Assembly: GCA_951230915.1 (NCBI GenBank)
Contig: OX579637.1
Location: 29,760,001-29,824,000, forward strand
Length of the DNA: 64,000 nucleotides
Source: Antitrichia curtipendula
Lineage: Eukaryota; Streptophyta; Bryopsida; Hypnales; Leucodontaceae
Reading direction: 5' to 3'
Below are positions 1-11,315 of this stretch, piece after piece. Made by a program: the position numbers and the translations under genes. The notes beneath the pieces are model-generated. The model did not search any database, had not been told where the DNA came from, and was given only the letters and a program-made list of their open reading frames with translations. Position 1 is the first letter of the stretch, and each line of letters begins with the position of its first letter.

Positions 1-1688
1 TTTCACCAAACCAAAGTAGAAAATGATTTGTCTACTACACATGGAAATGAGGTAAATAATTGTAAAAATATTAATTGTTTCTTTTTTAGACTATAATAAT
101 TTTGGATGATCAACTTCATAGGCTCAAAATCTATTTTTGGCCTTTTAAGTTCATGAAAAGATGAATAAATGATTTCCTACCCCATCTAACACTTTGTATT
201 TTATTATAAAATACATTGAGTACTTTTTAGCTTTAAAAAATGATAGTGAATAGATTGTCTTCACTTTGTATGCATTTTTTAAAAATAATAGGAAATTAGA
301 ACTCACCAAATTGGATTATACTAAATTTTCAGAACTTTGTATATGCGTCAATTTCTGTAATTTTGACGCTTGACATTATTAGCATATTGTTTGGAGCAAC
401 TATAAAACATGTGGAACTAGACTATTTATTTTAGTATTCTTAATTATGCAAAATTGAACTTTGTTTTCTTAAATCCTTCAAAAAATAGAAGTAAAATAAA
501 TATTTGGCATATTAATTTGTTCATGTAGAAAAGATATTTTCCTCATCCATATTATTTCTTTTCTTGTAGACAAATTATGTTTGCTCCCTTTTTCTATTTG
601 ACTACGTTCTCTAACTGAATTTCTATAACTAAATATATAAATACTTTCCATACTAAATTTTTGAAAGAAATGAATATGCAACAAATATGTTTTTTAGTTT
701 GCAAAATAATTAATTGACATTTGTTTCACTAAAGCAAGAATTGGCTATTGAAAATGTAATAAAGATTCATTGTATTCAATGATCATTGAGGGCCAAATCC
801 ATATATATTCAAGGAACCATATTATGAATTTATGATATTGACAATGCTTTCATGCAAAATTGAAACTAACAAAGATGCTATTTTTTGAAGTTTATAGTTA
901 TGAAGATTGAAGATTTGAACTCAAAAAATTTGATTGTGATAAGATTGATTTTTATTTTATTTTTCAAGATTTTGTGCAAAGATGTCCATTGCAATGTTCA
1001 CTTTCTTTCTTTCTTCTTCAAGGCTCTTACTAATGAGCCTAAGATGCACTTCTTATGTTGTGGTTTGTAGAAAAAAATTTGCATTATAATTTCATTCCAA
1101 AATATTCTACAACACATCTTGAGAAGTTGTAAGCTAATTGGGCTTATACATAATATATGATATGCCCTTTAACTTCTTATTTATTGTATGTTCAAATAGT
1201 TAACTTTTACATGTGAAAAAGAAATTAAAATTTTGGAAGACCTTAGGTTAATTTGGCAATTATAGATACACACATAATCAAATATTGTAATATTTCAAGT
1301 TTGAATTTGTAAGTGATATAAATGTATTTTATTTGGTTGTTGTATTGTCTAACTTGTTGAGTTGAAATTTGTACGCTCATAATTCAAAAAGAATTTATAC
1401 AACTTATGAAAGTATTGCCTTCATATTAAACTTGTACACAAATTCCTAACAGATCTTAAAATGCCTTGAGCATTTAGGCATAAAAGGAAGGTGAAGGTCA
1501 AACGTATTTCACACATTGCGGCTTCATTTTAGATAACCTATGAAGAGTTAGGGCTTAGGATTGAGGGTATAGGGTTTAGGATGGAGGATTTAAATGTTTG
1601 AAAAAATAACTTGCATTGTAGGTTCATACAATAAATTTACATTGGATGCTTCTAATTGAATGATATACAGTTTAGAAACATTAACCTT
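1..1688. other. AT-rich stretch without a recognisable gene
   Basis: No frame here looks like a conserved protein; open frames are short and of low complexity. A degenerate plant telomere-like run (TTAGGGCTTAGG, TATAGGGTTTAGG) lies near 1546-1585. Nothing else is supported. Confidence 0.6.
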
Positions 1689-1699
1689 CTATTGGAAGC

Positions 1700-1925
1700 T
1701 ACAGTGGACAACTAGGCGGACGGACAACATGTCGGTGATCAACCCTGTCGAAATAGGCAAGCGTCCGTTTTCCACTCGCACGGATGGAGCAAACGAGTAG
1801 ATAGAGGACAACGGGGCAGACAAGGCAGACAAGTGGTTAAGGACGGACAAAGTGGATGGGCCGAACACGGCAGATGAGCGGACAGGACGGATGGGCCTTG
1901 TAACGGTAGGAATCCTTCTATATAG
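1700..1925. repeat. GC-rich degenerate minisatellite, GGACGG type
   Basis: A sharp GC-rich island in AT-rich DNA, made of irregularly spaced GGACGGACAA, GGCAGACAAG and GCGGACGG words. The phrase GGCAGACAAGGCAGACA recurs near 3423, so it is shared with the array at 3356-3570. It has no convincing reading frame. By analogy with the arrays at the transposon ends it may be subterminal or promoter sequence of a transposon; that is inference. Confidence 0.55.
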
Positions 1926-1964
1926 TGAAGGAAAACAAATTTTGGAGCACCAAGGGTCACCCAA

Positions 1965-2821
1965 TCATTTCAATTGCGAGTGACATAGCCAAGTGGGATC
2001 TTAGTTCTCTCTTTGTGGTCACGGATTCAACTCTTACCTAGTAAATTGTTATTCATGTTCAAAATTGAAGAATGATTGCACCTGCTTCTAATCAATAGCT
2101 ACAAAGTTCAAGCCAATTTGAGGCTTCAACTTAGCTTAAGCATTATAGGTGTTTATGAGATATTTTATTTGGGCCTCAAGCTTTTTATGTTGTAGTTCGG
2201 GCCTTGCACATTTGTAGTTGTTTTAACCATGGCTATTTTCATGCATAGTTTAGGCAATTCATGGATGGAAAGGGACATAGTGATTTATTTGATATGGATG
2301 AGGTCATAGAGAATAACATTTCAAAAAAATAAAATAACCTTAGAATTAACCCATGAATAAAATATATTTGGCAAGGAAAAAATACTACATAATTAGTCAT
2401 TAAAAAGTTGTTTAATAGAAGTAGGTTTATTAATAAAAGAGAAAAAAATTGTTAACCCCTAAAGGGCCAAACACCGTTTTTTGACAACATAGCCATTTTA
2501 ATTAATGAAATGAAAGTTAGGAGGAGTTTTAGTTTGAGGGTAGTTATATAGTCTCTACTCTAAATAATCTTTGAAGTCCTTAATTTAACTCAATTTTCAA
2601 TATTTCTGAAAAAAAATAAAAATGTTGGGTGTAGATTGTTTATTACAACACTAGAATCGTTGGAATTGTCATTTTTCAATTCCATATTTAAATTCTTAAC
2701 AATTTAGTGTTTTGAACATTCTTTGCTTCTTTCTACTTACTATTTTTTCCTGTATGTTTTACAATTCCAAATGATTTTAGAAAATTTTCAAGCATGTAGT
2801 CAAGTTGCCTTGAAGAATGGA
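1965..2821. other. AT-rich intergenic sequence
   Basis: No gene, clear repeat or RNA was recognised in this stretch. Confidence 0.5.
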
Positions 2822-3335
2822 TCTAAAGAGTAACCACCATTTTGGACTTTTTTTCATACCAATATGACCTTGTGAAGTGCAGCTGCCCAGATTTTCGTAG
2901 GAATAAAAAAAGGATTTTCTTCAATTCAAACGCTAATATCTTGCAATCCACACGATGGAAATTTCTGAAATTTTTTCCGCAACTTCTTAAGCTAGTGTAT
3001 AACAAGATCCTATGTTTATATTTTTCCAAAAATGTTTTTTTTCTAAAATTTTGTACTTCTATTAGATATAGCAGTTTTTTGGAGCGATTTGGGTGAAAAC
3101 ATAGTCTCTGACCTTTAAGGATTAATAACTCTAAGATGGAATTGAAATACAATGATTCCAATGGTGACATTGTTTGAACAAACAAACCTAACCTTGTCTA
3201 ATAACAATTTTAGAAAAATATTAAAAATTGAGTTCACAAATGAATCCTATAAGTTGTTTTTTGAAGAAGATGCTTAGATTGCTCAAAAAACTAAGATTGT
3301 CTATAACTTTCTGATCATTAGTCCAAATTGAAAAA
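2822..3335. repeat. Dispersed noncoding repeat, copy 1 (partly inverted)
   Basis: The left half (about 2825-3060) is the reverse complement of sequence at 14.1-14.2 and 14.7-14.95 kb, sharing blocks such as CAGCTGCACTTCAC and GGATTGCAAGATATTAGC. The right half (about 3115-3335) matches 15.17-15.35 and 41.94-42.15 kb in direct orientation, with blocks ATTCCAATGGTGA and GAATCCTATAAGTT. It seems noncoding. Both strands are open for 80-120 codons, but that is a by-product of AT-rich composition, since the same sequence is not open in the other copies. Confidence 0.65.
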
Positions 3336-3355
3336 GTAAAGGCATGAATTGTAAA

Positions 3356-3570
3356 GGAAGTCGGCGGTCGACACTATCGGACGAGCAAGCGTTTGCTCGC
3401 CGCCCGCGCGGACGGGCAATCAAGGCAGACAAGGCAGACGGGGTGTCGTCCGTTCGCCACCAAAGTGGACCTTGGCGGTCCGTGTGGCGGATAGTACATC
3501 TGGGGCTGCTTCATGCGGACCGGTGCAAGTCTTGCAACAGACGAGGCTAGGATTGGTGCCGGACAGCTCT
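3356..3570. repeat. GC-rich array upstream of the RING-type gene at 3.8 kb
   Basis: A GC-rich stretch with words such as GGCGGTCGACAC, GCGCGGACGGGC and GGCGGTCCGTGTGGCGG. It ends about 230 bp before the putative start codon at 3800. Other gene starts in the window also have a GC-rich array just upstream, which suggests a promoter or transposase-binding role (inference). Confidence 0.5.
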
Positions 3571-3799
3571 ATGGGGAGAGTGCCTCTTCATTTCTCTTCA
3601 CTTCTTCTCTTCTTCGGGCCCAAGTTGGATTTGCTACTATTGCTTTATGTGCCAGTTGTTCCTACATGGTGAAGAATTGGGGTCTTTGAGCTTTTGTTTC
3701 TAGTTCACATTAATAGATTCACTGATGCACACATATTTAATGGTACTTTGATGTAATAAGTAATTGATTTCAAGTGCTTTTAAATTCCAGTTGGCAATC

Positions 3800-6700
3800 A
3801 TGAGTGGTTCAGGTGTTGTGAGTAGTGATGGGATGACTTCAAGAGGTGAAAAGAAAGGAAAGGCTAAAGCAAAGAGGGGCACACATGGTCTTCACTTTGA
3901 GGTTTTAGATGATCCAAATATCAAGGCGTTGAATAGGTGGAAGAGGGAGGAAGTAGAATATTGGACCTCTAGAATGTGCAAGTTGTATGTTAAAATGTAC
4001 CACATTGACAAGTTGTGGCCTTGGGAATGCCATGTGAGCTACATACGGGATTATTGTTGTAAGCCATGGACGTGCAAAGACAAACATTTTGTTCATTGGT
4101 CAAAGGAGGTGTGGAAGGCCCTATTTGGGGACAAGGCAAGGAGTAAAGGGTATATAAACTATAGCGTGGCGTCCATGGTATATGCAAAAGTCATATTGGC
4201 CCACAAGGTGGATTAGAGTATATTTCCAACAACAATGCAATGTCTCCTACTGATTGGGATAAATCAAAGCCATATTCTAGATTTGTACATTTCAAAGGCA
4301 AAACTAGAAAAAATATTAGACAATACTACAACGTGTACATCAAAGGTTTTGGAGGGCACAAGTGATGCACTACAATTGGGCTACACGCAACCGCCAACAA
4401 AAGCATGCAATGCCTCCTAGGAAGATGTGGAGGGAGAGGTGTTAAAATGTACTACATTAACTGCTCCAATGTGTTTGATAGCCACACTAAATGTACCAAG
4501 CATGGGTGAATGAAGCATTGTTCCAAATAAGGAGAACGTTGTGAAGGAACGTGGGGCAGCTTTGAGGACAAAATAAGACATGGTTGAGGAACAAGTCGCA
4601 AAAGCCAATGCGACAATTGATACTCTCATTGAAAGCAATGCTTTGGGTAGTCTGATGTATACACCTCCAAATGTAGACTTGCCAATGGAGCAAAGTCCAA
4701 TAATTAGCCAAGAAGACCTTCAATTTATGCCACATAAAAAAGGTTCACTATTTGATAACACGACAATAATTCTTAGCAATGAACGTAAATTGACTCAAAG
4801 AAAGTATCCACATTTGTCAGCAATAAGCCCGTTGTAATGAGAATTTTTTTGTATGATGTCGACAAACGAGGTACTAGAGAAGCTGCTGGAGTATTCTGTT
4901 TGGTGGAACCAAGTTGATGACGAGTTGAAAGGAGTCAAATTACCGGAACACAATAATGAGCGTAGTAGCTCTATACCTCCATCCTCAAAAATGATGGTAT
5001 TCACTTTGTGCGAACTGCTTATTAATTGTCATGTTTGACTAAACTTATAGTTGACATTTGTCTACACTTTATGGAAATGGAAGAAAGATTAGTCAATGTA
5101 ACACCTCAATTGTTGCATGGCGCCTTAGCATTTGAAGGGTTCACCTCAGGCTTACAACCATTTTTTGAAGAAAGGGTGGGCCATCTAAAAGAGTTGCATG
5201 CCCTCGAAGAAGAAAACTATAAATTGCAAATGAAATGTAAGAAAAACGATTAGAAGTTGGTGGGATTGGAGAAGGGTGTTGATACTTGGCATGAAATGTA
5301 TTTAAACAACTTACGTAAAATTACAAGATTGGAGGAAAAAATTGCAATTTAGGAAGCACCTCTGTCTATTACAACCGATAAAAACGTCCCATCTGTAGAA
5401 TACAATAAAGAGAGTGAAGACAAACTCTCTCTTCCTTTTGAAAAAGCCACAACAATAGAGAAGCCCGTCATGATCAATGTGGATGAAGTTGAGGACATTA
5501 GCAAACATGAAGTGGCAGCACAAACATCCATCAATAGTCTTACATTTGTGGATGCTTCCATGCAAACTGAAGGCCGTGAGTTTGACGAGGTGAAGCATAA
5601 ATTAGAGGAGGCAATTCATAGAAAGGTGCTTCTTCAATCGGAGTTGGAACGTTTGCAACAAAGTTTCGACATACAGAAGTACATGCCTCATAGTGGCTTG
5701 GAGTCTTGATGGTTGGCATGGATACAACTCCAAGATAGTAGTATCTCGAGCAATGGTAGTGCTTCAAAAATTGGCAATGAAATTGGATGAAGAATGCGAT
5801 GCTACTGAGACCTCTTTGGAGAGGTTCAAAAGCGTGTTCAGTCAACATCCGCATGGGTAGTATACAGAAACTACATGTTGGGAAGATATGGATGCCATGT
5901 TTGAGTAGTTGAACCACACAAAGAAGGATGAAGGTACGCACATCAATTGGACCTTGGAAGCAGTGGAAGGATGGGTATTTCATAATACACGCTCAATACA
6001 CATCAAGAAGAATGAGAAGATAACAGTACATGCTTGTGATCTAGCTCTGGGAATTTTGAAGGTTTTTTGCAGCCTTTGTTAAGGTCCCTCTGGCATTGAA
6101 GAAGCCCTAACCATGGGCCAGTGTCACCACACTTTCCATTTGACATGCATTATAAAATCATTACTCATTTGTTTGGTTTGTGTTGAGTGTCGTTTTCCAT
6201 TGAGTCCTAGGTTCTACGAAATGCTTGGGATTTTGGAAGGTATGCCCCCCTGGCCACAAATACAATTGATGGACCCTTCCACTTGATCAAGGGCCATACG
6301 GATCCCAGAATTACATACATTAGGGTAAACTTTTGATTTGGGATTCAAAAAAATAAAAGCATGAGCTATACAAGCAGTTGAACAACTGGTGGATTCTTTC
6401 ATGTGGTTGACCATGAATAGAAAGGTGAAGTTGTGGGCTCGGGGTATTGAGGATGATGAGAATTGTGAATTGTTTTGTCGCCACATGGAAGGACATGAGA
6501 GTGTGCGCCACAAAAATACTTCCAGTTTTCTAAAAAAAGAAGTGCAGAAAGGACCAAAGGGCAATTGGGTAGAAGTGGAGCATGGTCAAGAGTTCAACAA
6601 ACAGTACAGGGGGTACGATCATGCTTTAGTAGGCAGGGCCCTATTTTTGTCAAAATTAGAAGAAGTTTATGAAGTTTGTGTTCTTTTGGAAATTGATGGG

Positions 6701-7066
6701 CAAACAAACATAGGGCAGTCATTTGTGGAGGTAGAAATGGCATTTGATAGGAGGATGAGCGATATCACAAGGCAGTGGAGGGCATTCCTATTGTGTGGAG
6801 CTCAACCAAACATTCTGCAATTAAAGATGATGACAAAACGGTCAACGAGATGGTAAATTGAGTGGATGCTGCTTTGAAAGCTTTGAAGGTAACGGAAGTT
6901 GATTTGTTGCCCAAGCGAAAGCAACAAAGAAAGCTTGAAGAGTAGGATGAATATTTTCTAGAAATAAAACAAAAATTTTACATGGTTGATATAAAAAGTC
7001 AACTCTTGGGTAAAGAAGGTCCGTCTCATGTTGGAAGAGGATAGTGGTGATTTCAGTGAAAAACAA
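3800..7066 (+). pseudogene. RING-finger / coiled-coil transposon cargo gene (copy RING-1), decayed
   Basis: I do not recognise the family by name. The start chosen is the ATG at 3800 (MSGSGVVSSDGM), followed by a basic stretch (GKAKAKRGTHGLHFEVL) that resembles the start of the copy at 52.5 kb. Residues about 40-135 form an N-terminal domain with W, W, C..YV..HIDK and CK...F signposts and a tail close to ASMVYAKVILAHKVDW. Long coiled coils follow (about 4580-5700). A RING-like motif lies at about 6065-6195: CSLC, then CHHTFHLTC, then CVEC, giving C-x2-C ... C-x-H-x3-H-x2-C ... C-x2-C. A C-terminal tail runs on to about 7066. More than ten in-frame stops and several frameshifts break the frame, so it cannot be translated now. 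RING domains commonly act in ubiquitin ligases; whether this one did is inference. Confidence 0.7.
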
Positions 7067-7079
7067 GAAAAGAGATGGA

Positions 7080-7812
7080 CCTTGTTTCTATTAAAATATA
7101 ACTGTATGTACTGATAAAATATTTTGATTCATTTGTATATTGTGTATTGTTAATTTATTGTACACAAATAATGTTTTGATTTATCTTTCATATATAAATT
7201 AATGTAAAAATGGCTTATTTTCAACTTTTCATTTGTTTGAAATATGTATGTTTCTCTACCTCTCTTTAAAATTATGCACGCACACATGCATTTGTAGTTA
7301 CTTATTTCATGAATTATAGTTTTGTATCTTATGATTCCCCGTCCACCTCATTTGCCCATTTGCATCATCCGCCTCGTCCGGTCGATTGTATGCACCTAAA
7401 TTTGAATTCAAAATTTTATTACAACAGTCAGTGCCAGCTACATGGCTCTGAAGACTATAAGTGTGAGAAACAAGGCATTTGCAAACACTCTTAGAAAACT
7501 GAACGCTAAGATCTCCAAAGGCTAGAAGCTGCAATTTTTGTGTCCCTTGCTTGGTAATGTATAGACCAATGGATGGGGGGGCCTTGATTTCCAAGGCTTT
7601 GTGCACGTAGTGCTTTTCATATTGTGGACATTGTTTATGCGGTCTTGCAATTTTTCATTGGTTATTTAATTAAGCAAATTTGTAACTGGGTACTATATGT
7701 GGAAATTTCACTTTTTGGTATGATGTGATATCATTTGATAAGGTGAAGTGTAAGGCTTGTCACCTAGAGTTTATAAAAAAGGACAGCCATATGTTAAACC
7801 ACCTATGTTACA
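7080..7812. other. Gap between genes with a weak GC-rich patch
   Basis: Mostly AT-rich. A short GC-rich patch at about 7335-7392 (CCCCGTCCACC, CCGCCTCGTCCGG) recalls the GGACGG-type arrays in reverse orientation. No gene is supported. Confidence 0.4.
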
Positions 7813-8990
7813 TTGATTCATCAGGATATTTTATTGGAAACAAATGATATTGTTGAAAAGATAACAGAGCCAAATGGAGCGACGGTGGTGGATGAAGGGA
7901 TTGTAAAACAGATGAAGATGTTTAAATTTTCAAGTCTCCATCCACAGCACTTGAGCCAATGGAAGAAAATGACAAACACAAATGATAAGGGAGAATGTGA
8001 TGTGGAGGCCGAAATAAATGCAGGCAACGCAAGTCTCCAGTCAATTGTTGTATTGGCGGGCCAAAACAGTGGCTCACATGAGGAACAAAGTGTAGAAGTC
8101 AAAAAGAGTGGTAGTTCAAGTTTGGTGGAGAATGACAAGGGCAAGAATCTACTGAAGCCAACTCTTTCATGTGGACTATTGAAGACCACTAGCACAACAT
8201 TGGATGGTTCAAGATGCTCAGGGCTTGGAAAACGACTTGTGAATGATTCAAAGGAAATGTAGTTTTGCATCAATGTGTCTAAATCCATTTTATCATCTAT
8301 CGATGATGATAGGGTTGAGACATTGGCTTCAATGGTAGCTCAAAAAAAATCTCTATGCAAGCAGCGGAGCACCATGACAAACCATCAAATCGTCAAGTGA
8401 TACACCAACATTTGTGACTGTAGCGACACTAGTCGTTCACGGATAGCCCGAAGTACTGAAATTCGAGATGAAAGAATGTAGTTAGGCCAAAAATAAAAAT
8501 AAAATACAACATTTTGCAGTCACCCCACCCAAGAAGCAAAATGTGGATATATCCTCTTTTGATGTAGGTTTGCCTTTTTCATAGAAGAAAATAAAAAGTC
8601 CCTTTCCTTTAGGAAAACAATGCAAAGTCTCTACTAGGAGTAAAAGAAGAATCCTAAACCAAGAAGATCACCCACTTTACAACAAGTAATGGAAGAAGGA
8701 GCGACAATTGAATTTAGTGAATCATCCTCATCGAAAGATATGGAAGACACTTCCGACAAATCCAACAATGAAGATGGTGGATGGAGAATTAGAGGTGAGA
8801 GTATCAAAGCTAAGATGAAAGGAAATAGTGATTACCAGCTGTAGGGATTGAAGAAATGTAAGCTTGAGTGCTTTAGTGCTTTTTTTGTACAAAGTTACAT
8901 GATAAATGAACATCTTTTCAGCCCTGGGGAGTATGCCAAAGTTGGAAGTACGAAGATGATTTCTCTGATTGTTTTCACAATTACACATAT
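7813..8990 (+). pseudogene. Unrecognised acidic, serine-rich open segments
   Basis: A 149-codon frame (7813-8262) is rich in K, E, S and N with no recognised motif. Further on, at about 8690-8830, is a Ser/Asp/Glu-rich segment (EFSESSSSKDMEDTSDKSN). The two are separated by stops. The 149-codon frame is also open on the other strand, so chance is possible. If real, it is likely a disordered part of a transposon gene. Confidence is low. Confidence 0.25.
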
Positions 8991-9310
8991 TGGTAGATTT
9001 TGAATATCTTTTTTGGTGTGGATCTTTTGGTCTTGAAAATTTTCAAACATATAATCAATATATAGATGGTCTTATGCTATATGTTTTGTGAGACAATTTT
9101 TTTTTCTCATTTTTTGGAAGGATGTCAAAGTTGGCAATATTGAAATTTTTTTGAAGACTACAGATGTTGGTAGATTTTGAATATCTTTTTCTAACTAAAT
9201 CTTTTGGCCTTGAAATTTGGCTAACACATAACTAACATGAAGATAAGCCTTTGTTAAAGTTTCATGGTGAAAGATTAATTTCTTAGCCCTCAAGAGGCTA
9301 TCAGAGTTGG
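8900..9310. repeat. Two to three degenerate tandem units, period about 176 bp
   Basis: The phrase TTGGTAGATTTTGAATATCT occurs near 8991 and again near 9167. The segments before it (AGTATGCCAAAGTTGG, then GATGTCAAAGTTGGCAAT, then CTATCAGAGTTGGCATT) also repeat. A third partial unit leads into the plastid-derived insert at about 9301 and may resume after 9650. Confidence 0.55.
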
Positions 9311-9648
9311 CATTTAGGATTTTTTTCTATTTGTAACTTTTTTTTTTCCTTTGTTCCGATCGAATTTTCTCGACGGGCTATAACAATTGCGCCTATTAAA
9401 GCGACCAGAAGAACTATAGAAAGAAGTTCGAATGGCAATAAAAATTGGGTCAATAAAAGATAACCAATACGTTGAACATTTTTTGTAAAATCAATTTCTA
9501 ATACATTTTTTGATTCTGTAATTAGAGTAATATTAAACCATGGTGTATTCAAAATTACAATAACTAGTAATGAAAACAGACTTAAACAAATTAAAAAGGT
9601 AAATTTATCGCCTATAGTCCAAGAGGGGCATGTGAAACTTCCTTTCAT
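9301..9648 (-). pseudogene. ndhG: Plastid ndhG fragment in nuclear DNA (NUPT)
   Basis: The minus-strand frame encodes the C-terminal half of NdhG, a membrane subunit of the plastid NAD(P)H dehydrogenase-like complex. Signposts are SWTIGDKFTFLICLSLFSLL, the NTPWFN segment, and the highly conserved LLPFELLSIVLLVALIGA followed by IVIARRE. Full NdhG is about 175-200 residues; only about the last 95-115 are here, and no other plastid gene flanks it. The frame is uninterrupted, unlike the decayed neighbours, so the transfer may be fairly young or the piece well preserved. It is surrounded by nuclear tandem repeat sequence and is not expected to be expressed. Confidence 0.85.
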
Positions 9649-9781
9649 GAGAATGTCAAAATGTCATTTGCAATGTTACCGCACTTACCCACTATTGCCA
9701 CTAATTCACTATGTAAATATATAACTGATTTTTTGAAGACTTCAAATTGCTAGCAATTATTAGAACCGCAAAATTGTTTAC

Positions 9782-9842
9782 CTACCATCCGCCTATTTGC
9801 AAGCCCGTCCGCCAAGCCACCAGGCTGGACATGAGGGTCTGA
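9782..9842. repeat. Short GC-rich patch (CCCGTCCGCC type)
   Basis: CCATCCGCC, GCCCGTCCGCCAAGCC and CCAGGCTGGAC stand out from the AT-rich background and match the GGACGG-type arrays in reverse. The patch lies just upstream of the C5 methyltransferase remnant. Confidence 0.4.
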
Positions 9843-9859
9843 AAAATGAAAGGAGTTGG

Positions 9860-10770
9860 TGAAGGGAGTAGATCAACAACTTTGGTAGCCATAGTCCACA
9901 TTGTCACCTCTACAACAGCTTGTGGATCTTCCTGATGATCCTAACAACATAGTTCTTGTATAACTGTTTGCTGGACTTGGTATTAGTTTGGCAACAATGT
10001 TAGAGGTTGGATTGTCCATACAAAGTTATACATATGTAGACAACAATATTGTGGTGAGCAAAGTTGTTCAATACCATTTGGAGCAGCTAAGGATACGATA
10101 TCCAAAGCAACCACCAGCAAATGCTATTCAAGGATGTATGTCTCGAGTTCCTTCAAACATTTCTTTGATTAGAGAGGAAGATCTTTTAAGGTTAGGCAAA
10201 GTGGACCTTGTAATGGCTGGATGGCCTTGCCAAGGGCATTCTTAGGTTGGTTCTTGCCAAGGATTCTAAGACCCACGCTCAAATTTGTTTTGGGAGCTCT
10301 TGTAATTGCTGCATTGGTGGGAACGTAGACAAGTTACAAGTCTGGCTTATATTCTTGAAAATGTGCCTCCATTGGGTGATGTTGAAGCCCGAGTTTACAA
10401 AGATGCAAAGATAGTATGTCAGCACCTTGAAAAGCCAGTTGCAATAGATGCTGCAGCTCTTTGTTCTTATGTCCATTGTTTACGGTGGAAGTGAACCAAT
10501 TTGGCTCATATGCTAAGGACTTCAATGGCATTACATCACATCAATTGTCTAGAGGGAAGACACCTTGATGACATTTTCAAAGAGGGGCAATCTGCTCAAG
10601 CAATGGTACAAGAAGATCAACCACCATTGGCTACAATCAATCGTGTAAGGATGACACGATTGGCATTTTTGATGTTGATGAGCTCTCAAAGAATTCACTT
10701 AGAGTATCCATTAGAAACCATGTGCAAACAAAATTTTGGACTTCTTATATACTTTTTGAATTTGAAATAA
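9860..10770 (+). pseudogene. C5-type DNA (cytosine-5) methyltransferase, decayed
   Basis: Three hallmark motifs are in order. Motif I is LFAGLGISLATMLEVGL at about 9965-10015, after an in-frame stop. Motif IV is VDLVMAGWPCQGHS at about 10201-10245 and carries the catalytic-type Pro-Cys-Gln. Motif VI is YILENVPPLGD at about 10348-10383. Downstream segments (IDAAALCSYVHCLRWK; HLDDIFKEGQSAQ) fit the middle of such enzymes. In-frame stops occur before motif I, after GHS, after CQGF and after LRWK, and the target-recognition and last motifs are missing or unrecognisable. Active relatives transfer methyl from S-adenosylmethionine to C5 of cytosine in DNA. The PCQGHS form differs from the DRM/DNMT3 type and from the usual PPCQGFS of maintenance enzymes. 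C5 enzymes carried by retrotransposons are known in some eukaryotes; the carrier here is not proven. Confidence 0.8.
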
Positions 10771-11315
10771 ATAAAAAAATAAAAATATATGAATAGATTT
10801 TTCTACTTTGAAAGTTTATGTTTTGAAATATTGGTATTTTTATTTGTTAATAATAATTAGTTACAAATTTTTGAAGTAAAAAGATACACTGTAGAACCAA
10901 AAAATAACTTTCACACTCCTATATTATATAAGAAAAAATTGTCTAAGAAATGAACAAAAAACTCTTAAAAATAACCCTTTATTGAAAGTTCATTTTGAGT
11001 TGAATATTGACTCAATGGTCATCTAAATGTGTTCTCTATAATTATTTGAATTGAAAAACATGCCATTCTAGTTCATTTTCAACTTCTTTTAGAAATCATT
11101 TCATATTTTATTTGAGTTGAAAATTTTGGCAATAGAAACCTATAGTCATTATTAAACAATGCTCAAAATTTTAGGTTAAAAATATAGTTTATTAGAAACC
11201 ACTTGTTTGCATATGGTTTATTGCAGTAGAACTAATTGCAACCCCCAAAGATGAGTTATCCTCGATCTTTTGCTTCTTGCAATGCCGGACCGGGCTTGGT
11301 ATTGGATAATACTTT
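10771..11315. other. AT-rich spacer
   Basis: No gene recognised. The last 90 bases (about 11225-11315) are less AT-rich and abut the terminus of the LTR-like fragment at 11316. Confidence 0.45.

Noticed and set aside
1689..1964. 91- and 73-codon minus-strand frames over the GC-rich array
   Set aside because: They are low-complexity translations of the minisatellite, open in more than one frame, with no conserved domain.
3181..3200. CCTAACCTTG near 3195 as the left end of the mirror element
   Set aside because: It is oriented as a right end, and the sequence inside it is dispersed repeat, not the cargo-type subterminal region.
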